DNA of 17,485 nucleotides from a bacterium (GTDB taxonomy: Bacteria > UBA9089 > CG2-30-40-21 > SBAY01). The stretch spans positions 1 to 17,485 of the forward strand of contig JBFLYA010000073.1 of assembly GCA_040757115.1 (NCBI GenBank). Reading direction: 5' to 3'. The notes under the pieces were generated by a model. That model was not told where the DNA came from. It searched no databases and saw only the letters and a program-made list of their open reading frames with translations. Numbering within the stretch: the first letter of the stretch is position 1; each line of letters begins with the position of its first letter. Made by a program: the position numbers and the translations under genes. Shown here piece by piece: positions 5,953 to 13,271 of the stretch.

Positions 5953-7554
5953 TTATATCTCTTCTAACTCCTCTAATAACAACTTATTAGAGACATTTAA
6001 TCTTTTTATTCGCTTCATATATTTTTGCCAGGTATGTTCCTGATTTAACTCTTGATATATTTTTTTCACCTGCTGACAATATTCCTTCGCTATCTTATAA
6101 TCATCTTTTCGTCTTAAACCTATGTAGTAACTAATGAGTCTTTTAAATAATCTAATTGCCTGTGTTGGTTTTTTAGTCATTGCTTGTTGGGCAACATTTT
6201 TTATATCGGTTACACGTTGATTGGGCAGCAACGCAATTTTAATCGCTGAATCAATCTCATTCTCATAAAGAAGTATTTCTATAAGAAGTGGATATTTTTT
6301 TGCCTTTCCTAAAAATAATAAAAGGTTATTTCTAATCTCCTGCCATTGCTTCAATTCACCAAACAAAGCCTTCATTTTCTTGTAGGATTCTAAGTCATCT
6401 TGCTCTTTGAAAATATCAAAATGAAGATTTAACGCCTCATCACGCATATTTGCCTTTTCATACAGGCTAACTAACTTCTTTTTTAAAATTATCCGTGGGT
6501 ATTTTTCATATTTATCAATTGCCTTTTGATACCATTGAATTGCCTCATTTATCTTTCCTGATTGTTGTAATTTATCACATAATCGAATACAGTTTTTCCA
6601 ATTATCAAGGTTATTCATACAAACTTCAAGGTATCTATCATTATCACCCTTCTTATTATAAAGTTCTAACAAAAATTCTATTATATCTTCTTTCAGGTTA
6701 TCTTGTTTTAATTCAGAAAGTTTTGTTAATAATATTCGCTCTAAAGTAACATAATCATCTTGCGTCTGGCATTGCTTTATAACCAATTCTAAAATAGATG
6801 TGGCAAATCCACCTTTATCGCTGAGATAAAGTTCAATAAAATCATTAAAAAATAGTTGTTTTTGGGGGATGGTGAATTTTAAACAATCATCAAGGCATTC
6901 CTCAATGAATTCAGCAAACAAACCGTCTATATCATAAGTTTTTTTATAATTATGGATAGATTGGTAGATAATAGATTGTAATATTTTCAATCTCATTTGA
7001 GGCTCATAATTCTTTGTCGTATTCCTAATTTCTTTCAATTTAGTTAAAAGGTTACAAAGTTGTTGATAACTTTGTATTTCAAATTCCAACGGCAGAATTG
7101 CCTGTTCACCATATCTCCTATTCTCACTTACCTTTTCAGGAATATCAAGATTTAAGGTAGAAATTAAAGAGGGTTCTTTTTTAATCATTTTTAACAACAA
7201 ATCTATCAATTCTTCTTTTTTCTTCCTGCCAAGTGATGCTTCAATCTTTGTAATTTCTTTAAATTTTTCTTTTGATTTTAGCCAGGCATACAAAAGTGCG
7301 GCGCTATGTCTACAGAGTGGTTCTTTAGATGGGCAATTACAGGAGGCATTCAATCTCTTATTTTTTATCTCAACCGACGCAATGTAATTTGACAAGCCAC
7401 TTCCGATTACTTCACCTCGAAGGGTTTGGCCAAAAACAATACTATTAATAACCTTTCCTTCGGTGAAGAAAGCTAATCCTCTGGCTAAAGTAGCAGAAGT
7501 TGCAAGTTTTTTCATTATTCGCTCATTTATATCTAATAAACTTGTTACTTCCAT
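5953..7554 (-). CDS. SWIM zinc-finger protein with helical repeats
   Basis: A 533-residue protein. Near the N-terminus, CNCPSKEPLCRHSAALLYAW matches the SWIM pattern C-x-C-x6-C-x-H, with Cys72, Cys74, Cys81 and His83 counted from this start; SWIM domains bind zinc and mediate DNA or protein contacts. From about residue 150 to the end the sequence is almost all helical, with TPR-like units such as GKINEAIQWYQKAIDKYEKY, so a superhelical scaffold is likely. No enzyme motif is seen. I start at ATG 7554 because AAAGGA ends six bases upstream. A TTG at 7560 in the same frame is too close to that site. It begins 20 bases after the cobT stop and so is third in the corrinoid operon. What it does there is unknown; Bacterial SWIM proteins are often found with helicases, and none is here. 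Confidence 0.75.
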   Translation of the reverse strand: MEVTSLLDINERIMKKLATSATLARGLAFFTEGKVINSIVFGQTLRGEVIGSGLSNYIASVEIKNKRLNASCNCPSKEPLCRHSAALLYAWLKSKEKFKEITKIEASLGRKKKEELIDLLLKMIKKEPSLISTLNLDIPEKVSENRRYGEQAILPLEFEIQSYQQLCNLLTKLKEIRNTTKNYEPQMRLKILQSIIYQSIHNYKKTYDIDGLFAEFIEECLDDCLKFTIPQKQLFFNDFIELYLSDKGGFATSILELVIKQCQTQDDYVTLERILLTKLSELKQDNLKEDIIEFLLELYNKKGDNDRYLEVCMNNLDNWKNCIRLCDKLQQSGKINEAIQWYQKAIDKYEKYPRIILKKKLVSLYEKANMRDEALNLHFDIFKEQDDLESYKKMKALFGELKQWQEIRNNLLLFLGKAKKYPLLIEILLYENEIDSAIKIALLPNQRVTDIKNVAQQAMTKKPTQAIRLFKRLISYYIGLRRKDDYKIAKEYCQQVKKIYQELNQEHTWQKYMKRIKRLNVSNKLLLEELEEI

Positions 7555-7574
7555 ATTCAATCCTTTACCAATGA

Positions 7575-8639
7575 CTAATGACTGCTCTCTCTCGACACCT
7601 GTGCTTGTTCAAATGTTGCCATTTGGGTAAGTATCTTAACGCCTGCTTCGACTAAACTTATGGCTAATGCGGCGCCTGTTCCTTCTCCTAATCTTAACTC
7701 CAGGTTTAAGAGGGGTTTCAGTCCTATAAATTCTAAAATTACCTGGTGTCCTTTTTCTACTGAGGTATGCCCGGCAATCATATAATCTTTAATTTCTGGT
7801 TTCAGGGTATAGGCAATGAGAGCGGCGGCACCTGAAATAAATCCATCAATGACGATTGGAATTCTATTCCCCGCGGCGGCTAAAAGAACACCAACCAACC
7901 CGCCAATTTCAAATCCACCTAATTTTGATAAAACATCCAATCCGTTCTTTGGATTTGGATTATTAAATTCAATGGCTTTTTTAATCGTTTCTATTTTCCT
8001 TTTTAACATCTCATCATCAATGCCAGTTCCTTTACCAGTAACATTTTTTACTGGCTGTTTAGTAATCGCGGCGACAATAGCCGAAGAAGGGGTAGTATTT
8101 CCTATCCCCATATCTCCGGTGCCAACAATGTCTATACCTGAATTAGTCAATTCTGATTCAAAAACCTCTACTCCAGCCATAATTGAGTTAATAGTTTGGC
8201 GGTAGCTCATCGCCGGATGTTTGGTTATATTTTTAGTTCCATACCCAATCTTTTTAATGACAAGTTCTGGCACTGGTTCTAAATCTGCGGCAACACCCAT
8301 ATCCACAACGATTACCTTTGCCCCAACATGTTTAGCCAGAACATTTATTCCTGCTCCACCACGAATGAAATTATAAACCATTTGAGGAGTTACTTCCTGG
8401 GGAAACAAACTAACCCCCTCTTCACAAACTCCATGGTCTCCAGCCATAGTAAAAATAACCTTTTTGGAAAGGTCAGGATTCCTTTTGCCAGTAATAGCCA
8501 CCACAACTCTTGCTAATTCCTCCAATCTACCAAGACTATCCTTAGGCTTTGTTAAATTATCCAATCTACTTTGTGTCTCTTTAAAAGAATTTTTATCAAT
8601 AGGTTTAATATTTTCCAATAATTTTTCTATTTTTTGCAT
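7575..8639 (-). CDS. cobT: Nicotinate-nucleotide-dimethylbenzimidazole phosphoribosyltransferase
   Basis: CobT transfers phosphoribose from nicotinate mononucleotide to the lower-ligand base (5,6-dimethylbenzimidazole or another base), giving the alpha-ribazole phosphate used in the cobalamin nucleotide loop. At 354 residues it has the family's normal length. Visible motifs in order: TKPKDSLGRLEELA (30-43), AGDHGVCEEGVSLFPQEVT (66-84), FIRGGAGINVLA (91-102), GTGDMGIGNTTPSSAI (173-188), GKGTGID (202-208), GFISGAAAL (266-274) and LGEGTGAALA (317-326), where Glu319 corresponds to the catalytic Glu317 of the Salmonella enzyme. AAGGA lies four bases before the ATG. It is 48 bases downstream of cbiB, in the same operon. 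Confidence 0.95.
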   Translation of the reverse strand: MQKIEKLLENIKPIDKNSFKETQSRLDNLTKPKDSLGRLEELARVVVAITGKRNPDLSKKVIFTMAGDHGVCEEGVSLFPQEVTPQMVYNFIRGGAGINVLAKHVGAKVIVVDMGVAADLEPVPELVIKKIGYGTKNITKHPAMSYRQTINSIMAGVEVFESELTNSGIDIVGTGDMGIGNTTPSSAIVAAITKQPVKNVTGKGTGIDDEMLKRKIETIKKAIEFNNPNPKNGLDVLSKLGGFEIGGLVGVLLAAAGNRIPIVIDGFISGAAALIAYTLKPEIKDYMIAGHTSVEKGHQVILEFIGLKPLLNLELRLGEGTGAALAISLVEAGVKILTQMATFEQAQVSRESSH

Positions 8640-8687
8640 TTTTCCTTCACTCCCATATTAAAAATTTAATATGTGAATTTCGTTAAT

Positions 8688-9647
8688 TTAACGAAAATAA
8701 TTTTTGTAACTATTCACCGCCAGGATACAGAAGACACCAATAATTAACATCAAAAATGAAGTAATATACATCAATTTAATACTCTGGCGGATATGTTCAG
8801 GTTCAATTATCTGATTTGGGTTACCTAAAAATGGTTTTAAAGACATTTGCCCTTGATAATAATTTAATCCGCCAAGTTGAATATTCAAAGCTCCAGCAAA
8901 TCCTGCCTCTGGAATGCCGCTATTTGGGCTTGGGTTTTTATGCCCATCTCTAAGAATAGTTTTCCATGATAAAATTCCATTTTTACCGCATAGCCAGCTG
9001 GCAACAGGGATAAGGAAGGCAGAAATTCTTGCCGGGATAAAATTTGCCACATCATCAGCCCTTGCCGAAAAGCAACCTATCTCTTTATAAATTGTGGTTT
9101 TATATCCTAACATAGAATCAAGGGTGCTTACTGCCTTAAATGCCATTGACAGAGCAGGTCCTCCTAAAAAGGCATAAAATAAGGGTGAAATTATTCCATC
9201 TACGGTATTCTCTGCCACGGTTTCCACAGTTGCTCTTGAAATCTCTGTTTTATTTAAATTATGTGTATCTCTTCCAACAATTTTAGAGAGTTGAATTCTG
9301 GCTAAGTTAATATCTTCAATTTTTAACGCCTGATAAACAGAGTTTGCCTCTTTATGTAGGCTTCTAATTGAAAGTGTTGTCCATATAATCACTCCAGAGA
9401 GTATAAATTTCAGGTAATTATTAATCTCTCCGCTAAACCAGATGATACCAAAAGTAAAAACATAAATGCTGATAATAACTATACTGGCAAGTAAGACTCC
9501 ACCTATTTTAAGATTACGAAAGGTTTTACGGACTATCTTTTCTAAAAAATTTATAAGTTTTCCCATCCCTTTAACCGGATGGGGAAATTTAACCGGGTCA
9601 CCAAAAATCAAATCCAGACCAAAACCTAATATAACCTCGTAACTCAC
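8688..9647 (-). CDS. cbiB: Adenosylcobinamide-phosphate synthase (CbiB/CobD)
   Basis: CbiB is an integral membrane enzyme that attaches the aminopropanol linker to adenosylcobyric acid. The 319-residue protein shows the family pattern: DLIFGDPVKFPHPVKGMGKL (12-31), VETVAENTVDGIISPLFYAF (141-160), KAVSTLDSMLGYK (171-183), FSARADDVANFIPARI (193-208) and EAGFAGALNIQLGG (247-260), with hydrophobic segments near 48-70, 80-94, 205-220 and 291-311. The GTG at 9647 places the conserved DxxxGDP motif about ten residues in, as in homologues. Upstream there is no Shine-Dalgarno; instead a perfect promoter ends seven bases before the GTG, so the mRNA is predicted to be leaderless. It is the first gene of the cbiB-cobT-SWIM operon. 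Confidence 0.94.
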   Translation of the reverse strand: MSYEVILGFGLDLIFGDPVKFPHPVKGMGKLINFLEKIVRKTFRNLKIGGVLLASIVIISIYVFTFGIIWFSGEINNYLKFILSGVIIWTTLSIRSLHKEANSVYQALKIEDINLARIQLSKIVGRDTHNLNKTEISRATVETVAENTVDGIISPLFYAFLGGPALSMAFKAVSTLDSMLGYKTTIYKEIGCFSARADDVANFIPARISAFLIPVASWLCGKNGILSWKTILRDGHKNPSPNSGIPEAGFAGALNIQLGGLNYYQGQMSLKPFLGNPNQIIEPEHIRQSIKLMYITSFLMLIIGVFCILAVNSYKNYFR

Positions 9648-9654
9648 TGGTTAT

Positions 9655-9683
9655 ATTATAATTTTAAATTCTGAATCTGTCAA
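9655..9683 (-). promoter_or_regulatory. Consensus sigma-70-type promoter of the cbiB operon
   Basis: On the minus strand TTGACA (9683-9678) and TATAAT (9660-9655) are both perfect and exactly 17 bases apart. Only seven bases separate the -10 from the GTG start of cbiB, so transcription should begin at or next to the start codon. This leaves no room for a cobalamin riboswitch. Confidence 0.8.
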
Positions 9684-9716
9684 GAAAAATCTTATCCTTC
9701 AGGATTGATATTGTTA

Positions 9717-9778
9717 TTGACAAATCACTAAATATCTGGTAACATATTTGGTAGTAACAAATTTGTTACCAAAAGGAG
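9717..9778 (+). promoter_or_regulatory. Orphan divergent promoter with palindromic operator and ribosome binding site
   Basis: TTGACA (9717-9722), 17 bases and TAACAT (9740-9745) form a plausible promoter pointing away from cbiB. At the expected start site lies the perfect 16-bp palindrome GTAACAAATTTGTTAC (9754-9769). A further GGTAACA half-site at 9738-9744 overlaps the -10. AAAAGGAG (9771-9778) looks like a ribosome binding site, yet no start codon follows at a useful distance: stops and then the mobile element at 9796 come next. The architecture is that of a repressor-controlled gene. The gene itself appears to have been lost or cut off by the insertion. Confidence 0.5.
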
Positions 9779-9787
9779 TATTTTAAT

Positions 9788-10057
9788 CTAATTTAGTAAC
9801 CGTTCAGATAGTAATTCACCGCAGAGACGCAGAGGAACAGAGAAGAAATTGAAATAAATCAGACAACAGAAAAGATTATTGAGGCAATCATTGTCCTACA
9901 TAGGACCTCAAAACCAAATTTGTTAATCAATTATGATATGTCGGTTTTCAAAAGCTTGCTCTGATGAAAATCCGTGATGGAATGAAGCATGTGGTAAATA
10001 GTTTTTAATTTTTTCTCTGCGTCTCTGTGTCTCTGCGGTGAACGGTTACCTAATTTA
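9788..10057. mobile_element. 254-bp element with perfect 11-bp inverted ends and 8-bp target duplication
   Basis: The element proper spans 9796-10049. Its ends are GTAACCGTTCA (9796-9806) and the exact inverse TGAACGGTTAC (10039-10049). The 8 bases CTAATTTA flank it directly at 9788-9795 and 10050-10057 (nine if the next G is counted). Just inside each end are complementary stretches of CACCGCAGAGACGCAGAG-type sequence. The core is the remnant of a GxxExxY-type gene. It encodes no transposase, so it would need one in trans. Solo or degenerate right ends lie at 176-232 and 4556-4645, and one-base variants of the terminus at 5693-5703 and 17295-17305. Confidence 0.75.
9815..10008 (+). pseudogene. 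Remnant of a GxxExxY-family gene inside the mobile element
   Basis: From 9815 the frame reads through the repeat (TAETQRNREEIEINQ) into TTEKIIEAIIVLHRT, which resembles the start of GxxExxY proteins (typically LTEKIIxAAIEVHRxLGPG). It then jumps to KPNLLINYDMSVF, like their C-terminal GLLINFNV strand, and stops at 9962-9964. The overlapping frame 9961-10008 reads LMKIRDGMKHVVNSF and stop, like the usual LKDGIKRVVN ending. The central part with the name-giving GxxExxY motif is absent, and there is a frameshift. GxxExxY proteins are small members of the PD-(D/E)XK nuclease superfamily of unknown role. The assignment is by eye from short matches. Confidence 0.5.
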
Positions 10058-10117
10058 GCCAGATTTTACTGACCCTGTATTTGAAAAAGTGGTTATGTCG
10101 AGGTTTGGAGTAAAAAG

Positions 10118-11242
10118 ATGAAGAAAAATATGGGACTGATAATTGTTTTTATCATAATTTGCCTGATTTCAGGTTGTGCACCACCTAAAGGAAAAGACCT
10201 GACTACCCTTCCAGAGCCAAAGTATATCTTGAAGGAATTCAATGTTGATTGGGTTTATTCTTTAGCCATTGCCGGTTCATCTACAATTTATGCCGCTACG
10301 GAACAAGGAATTTACAAATCTGAGGATAAGGCTAATACCTGGAAACCGACAAATCACAGACTTTATAATCTTAATGTCTTAACCGTCGTTGTTGACCCTA
10401 AAAACCCAGAAGTCATATTTGTTGGTGGTGATGGTGGGATATTTAAAAGCACAAATGGAGCAGATGAGTGGGTAGAAAAAAATATTGGCTTAATCAATCC
10501 TCTGGTTCAAACATTAGCCATTGACCCGGAAAATCCCAATCGACTTTATGCCGGATGCACAGGCAAAGGTGGATTATTTATCAGTAATGATAGTGGAGAT
10601 AACTGGGAAATGGCAAAAGATAATCTTCAAATTACTACTATTGCTATCCCTAACACCCATACCAATAAAATTTACCTCGGCACCTGGGGAAATGGTGTCT
10701 ATAAAAGTGAGGATAGGGGTTTGAGTTTTCAACCGATAAATACAGGATTGACTAATCTTAATATTCGGGCAATTGCGATTGACTCAACAGATACCCAAAC
10801 CCTTTATGCCGGGACACAAGATGGTGTTTTTTTCAGTAACAATGGTGGCGAAACATGGAACCCCCGAAATAAAGGCATTCTTAATACTTACATCTGGACA
10901 TTACTTGTTCACCCCAAACAACCAGATATAGTTTATGCCGGCACCTGGATTGGTGGGGTCTATAAAAGTGAAAATAAGGGAAAAAAATGGCAAAGAATGA
11001 ATGTTGGTTTGGTCAATACCTGCGTTCATAAATTAATTGCTGACTCCAAAGAACCAGATATTATTTATGCCGCTACCGAAGGAGGGATATTTCAAAGCAT
11101 AGATGGGAGGATATTCTGGGATGCAAAGAATAAAGGTTTGGTCTATATGGTTAAAGAAAGAATTCCACCTCCTGTTCCTGTAGAAAAAAAGAAAAAACCT
11201 AAACCAAAACCTAAAGCTCCAGCACATGGCGGTGGACATTAA
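10118..11242 (+). CDS. Lipoprotein with a seven-unit beta-propeller (BNR/Ycf48-like repeats)
   Basis: A 374-residue secreted lipoprotein. The signal peptide MKKNMGLIIVFIIICLISGC ends in a lipobox with Cys20 as the acylated residue. About seven units of 42-46 residues follow, each with a pattern of 'P..IYAGT..GGVYKSEDGG..W': examples are TIYAATEQGIYKSED, VIFVGGDGGIFKSTNG, RLYAGCTGKGGLFISND, KIYLGTWGNGVYKSED, TLYAGTQDGVFFSNNGG, IVYAGTWIGGVYKSEN and IIYAATEGGIFQS. This is the sialidase/sortilin/Ycf48-type repeat and should close into one propeller. The C-terminus is a Pro/Lys-rich tail (KPKPKPKAP) ending HGGGH. The ligand is unknown. TGGAG at 10106-10110 precedes the ATG. It is 33 bases upstream of the HisB gene, perhaps in one transcript. 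Confidence 0.8.
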   Translation: MKKNMGLIIVFIIICLISGCAPPKGKDLTTLPEPKYILKEFNVDWVYSLAIAGSSTIYAATEQGIYKSEDKANTWKPTNHRLYNLNVLTVVVDPKNPEVIFVGGDGGIFKSTNGADEWVEKNIGLINPLVQTLAIDPENPNRLYAGCTGKGGLFISNDSGDNWEMAKDNLQITTIAIPNTHTNKIYLGTWGNGVYKSEDRGLSFQPINTGLTNLNIRAIAIDSTDTQTLYAGTQDGVFFSNNGGETWNPRNKGILNTYIWTLLVHPKQPDIVYAGTWIGGVYKSENKGKKWQRMNVGLVNTCVHKLIADSKEPDIIYAATEGGIFQSIDGRIFWDAKNKGLVYMVKERIPPPVPVEKKKKPKPKPKAPAHGGGH

Positions 11243-11275
11243 CCTTTATTTTACCAAAAAAGGAGTGAGGTAAAA

Positions 11276-12385
11276 ATGAGTAAAGATATTAGAACCATAG
11301 TTAATCTCGATAAGGATGGCAAATTGACCATCAATGAGGATGCCCGACTTGTTTGTGGGTTAAAGGGAAAGATATATCTTCAGGCAGAGCAAGGTAAAAT
11401 CATCCTTACCCCTTTTGAGCCTGAAAATACAAGGTATTGCCTTCGACTTACAATTGATTCAGACAATCTGACTCCAGTCATCCAAAAACTATCTGAGGAA
11501 AAAGTCAAGATAATTCGGTCTGAATCAATATTGATAAACCAGACAACCTTGTATTTGGCTAATGTTGAAACAATGAAATCCATAGAGGAAATCTGTCAAG
11601 AACTAAAGAAACTGAATTTAGTCAAATCAGTTGAGATTTTTCCCAAATGGCAATTTATCACGGGACTTGTGAACAAGGAACTTGGACTCTGGCAACGCTC
11701 TCACTTTGGCACTTATCAGAGTAAAAGAAAAACACTTGAGACAAATATCGAGTATCGCTTATCTTTAGATGGCACAGGTGAGGCACAAATTCAGACTAAT
11801 ATTGGTTTTTTAGACCATCTGTTATCCTCAATGACCAGACATGGGTTGTTTGACCTCGAATTAAAGGTAATAGCCAGTGATAAACAAAAACTTGTGGATA
11901 TTCATCACACGATTGAAGATGTGGCGATTGTTCTTGGCACAGCATTTAAAAAGGCACTGGGTGAAAAAGAAAAGATTGTCCGCATTGGTCAGGCAAAGGT
12001 GCCTTTTGATGATGCGGTGGTTGATGTTGTCGTAGATTTAAGTGGACGGGCATTTCTAACCGACCATTCTACAGTTGAACTTTATACTGCGGAAATTCAA
12101 TCTCTTCATAAAGCAATATACGACCATCCTCCAAAAGTAAAAGGCTTTTTTGAGTCATTTAAAGAAAGTGTTGGAGAAATAAAACCAACCGAGATTAAAC
12201 ATTTTATAGAAACCTTTGTTAATAACTTTGGGATAAATATGAGTATTGGGTTATTAGTCGATGGAGATGGACACCATAAATTAGAGGCACTATTTAAGGC
12301 AATGGGATTAGCTATCTCACAAGCAAAAAAGATGGCAGATGAACTAACTCAAATGATGATGAGCACAAAAGGAATGCTGGAGTAA
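11276..12385 (+). CDS. hisB: Imidazoleglycerol-phosphate dehydratase with AbrB-like and ACT-like N-terminal domains
   Basis: HisB dehydrates imidazoleglycerol phosphate to imidazoleacetol phosphate in histidine synthesis, using two Mn ions. The enzyme domain is about residues 150-369, the usual size of a whole stand-alone HisB: KRKTLETNI, GFLDHLLSS (His181), RHG (His189), HHTIED (His210, His211, Glu214), DLSGRAF, IKHF (His309), and DGHHKLEALFKA (His333, His334, Glu337). The canonical PMDEA is PFDDA (243-247) and the residue before HHTIED is Ile rather than Asp. Residues 6-47 look like an AbrB/MazE-type swapped hairpin (VNLDKDGKLTINEDA, then GKIILTPF). Residues 54-122 look like an ACT domain (RLTIDSDNLTPVIQKLSEEK, then TLYLANV, then VKSVEIF). 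No other his genes are near. ATG 11276 has AGGAG and GAGG just upstream. Confidence 0.85.
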   Translation: MSKDIRTIVNLDKDGKLTINEDARLVCGLKGKIYLQAEQGKIILTPFEPENTRYCLRLTIDSDNLTPVIQKLSEEKVKIIRSESILINQTTLYLANVETMKSIEEICQELKKLNLVKSVEIFPKWQFITGLVNKELGLWQRSHFGTYQSKRKTLETNIEYRLSLDGTGEAQIQTNIGFLDHLLSSMTRHGLFDLELKVIASDKQKLVDIHHTIEDVAIVLGTAFKKALGEKEKIVRIGQAKVPFDDAVVDVVVDLSGRAFLTDHSTVELYTAEIQSLHKAIYDHPPKVKGFFESFKESVGEIKPTEIKHFIETFVNNFGINMSIGLLVDGDGHHKLEALFKAMGLAISQAKKMADELTQMMMSTKGMLE

Positions 12386-12394
12386 GAGTAAAAG

Positions 12395-12919
12395 ATGGAA
12401 TATTTTGAAATTGTTGATAAAAATGGAAATATTATTGGTAAAGCATCACGCCAGGAATGTCATAGTAATCCAGAGTTACTTCATCGGGTATCGCATATCC
12501 TTGTATTTAATTCAAAAAAGGAACTTTACCTTCAAAAACGCTCAATTCATAAAGATATTCAGCCAGGCAAATGGGATACCTCAGTTGGCGGACATCTAAA
12601 TCCTGGCGAGATTCACGAACATGCCGCTTATCGGGAATTAGCTGAAGAACTTGGGATTACAGGTGTAACTCTTATTTATCTCTATGATTACATCTGGCGT
12701 AGTGAGCGTGAAACTGAATTGGTGCGAACTTTTAAAGTTGTCTATGATGGTAAGATTGTATTTCAAAGAGAAGAAATTGAGGAAGGCAGATTTTTTAGCC
12801 TTGAAGAGATTCAATCTGCCATACAGAGTAATACCTTTACACCAAATTTTATTGAAGAATTTAATCGGTTCCAGAAGTGGGAAAAGTCAAATAATAGTAA
12901 TTGTTCAGCCACTGATTAA
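12395..12919 (+). CDS. Nudix hydrolase
   Basis: A 174-residue Nudix enzyme; the family hydrolyses nucleoside diphosphates linked to another moiety. The Nudix box G-x5-E-x7-REUxEExGU is complete at residues 66-88: GHLNPGE, then RELAEELGI with the metal-binding Glu81, Glu84 and Glu85. The N-terminal VDKNGNIIGKASRQECH followed by LLHRVSHILVF and GKWDTSVGGH is the layout of the YfcD and isopentenyl-diphosphate isomerase-like branch, so isomerase-like ancestry is possible. The substrate cannot be told. It starts nine bases after the hisB stop and is probably cotranscribed. Its last six or so residues (NCSATD) and the stop lie inside the dispersed repeat at 12904-12937, so the original C-terminus may have been replaced. 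Confidence 0.88.
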   Translation: MEYFEIVDKNGNIIGKASRQECHSNPELLHRVSHILVFNSKKELYLQKRSIHKDIQPGKWDTSVGGHLNPGEIHEHAAYRELAEELGITGVTLIYLYDYIWRSERETELVRTFKVVYDGKIVFQREEIEEGRFFSLEEIQSAIQSNTFTPNFIEEFNRFQKWEKSNNSNCSATD

Positions 12920-12937
12920 CACGGATGAGCACAGATA
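12904..12937 (+). repeat. Dispersed repeat (TTCAGCCACTGATTAACACGG family), copy 2
   Basis: This matches 3924-3960 from TTCAGCC through the CACGGAT words. It supplies the stop codon of the Nudix gene and abuts the left end of the larger repeat element at 12938. Confidence 0.7.
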
Positions 12938-13256
12938 TAGGGTTCTGCAAAATAGGATTTGGGGGGAGACAACAAATAAATATCAAATATCAAATATTAA
13001 ATATCAAAATGCAAAATTACAAATCAAATTTCAAATTGGTAATATCTTTGCTTCAAGTATTTTAACGCTGAAAGGAAAGAGATAATTTTACTGAACTGTG
13101 GCAGAGATAGTTTATAGTTTATAGTTGATAGTTGAAGGACTATAAACTATAAACTATAAACGAGTTTTGCATTTTGCTCTTTGGAGGAAATTGATAAAAA
13201 TAGAGGTCTTAAATACCCGTTTAAAAACTACAGTTTCCTGGTTTTGCAGAACTCTA
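12938..13256 (+). repeat. Repeat element with TAGRGTTCTGCAAAA inverted ends
   Basis: The left end TAGGGTTCTGCAAAATAGGA (12938-12957) and the right end TTTTGCAGAACTCTA (13242-13256) are inverted copies apart from one base. The interior has AT-rich ATATCAAAT words (about 12975-13000), the block 13058-13091 shared with 5520-5553, a strong hairpin (13110-13161) and the TTTTGCATTTTG word. The left 100 bases are repeated, inverted, at 5761-5851. No clear target duplication is seen. It occupies the gap between the Nudix and pseudopilin genes and ends 15 bases before the pseudopilin start. Confidence 0.6.
13110..13161. repeat. Near-perfect 23-bp hairpin of GTTTATA units
   Basis: The arm at 13110-13132 (GTTTATAGTTTATAG and on) is the reverse complement of 13139-13161 except for one base, with a six-base loop. 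The sequence is all A/T-rich GTTTATA repeats. It is absent from the homologous position in the copy near 5500, so it is a later insertion or expansion. No T-run follows, so it is not a standard terminator. Confidence 0.75.
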
Positions 13257-13271
13257 AATTATTGTAATGCA

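Noticed and set aside
7816-8205. Plus-strand frame of 129 codons
   Set aside because: It is the shadow of the well-conserved cobT gene on the minus strand.
9648-9720. Cobalamin riboswitch upstream of cbiB
   Set aside because: The perfect promoter ends seven bases before the start codon, so no leader RNA could hold a riboswitch, and no B12-box-like sequence is seen.
12684-13085. 133-codon frame overlapping the Nudix gene
   Set aside because: It is out of frame within a clear Nudix gene and continues into repeat DNA.
13167-13271. Longer N-terminus for the pseudopilin
   Set aside because: These 35 codons are repeat-element DNA; prepilins need the KGFTLIE motif close to the N-terminus.
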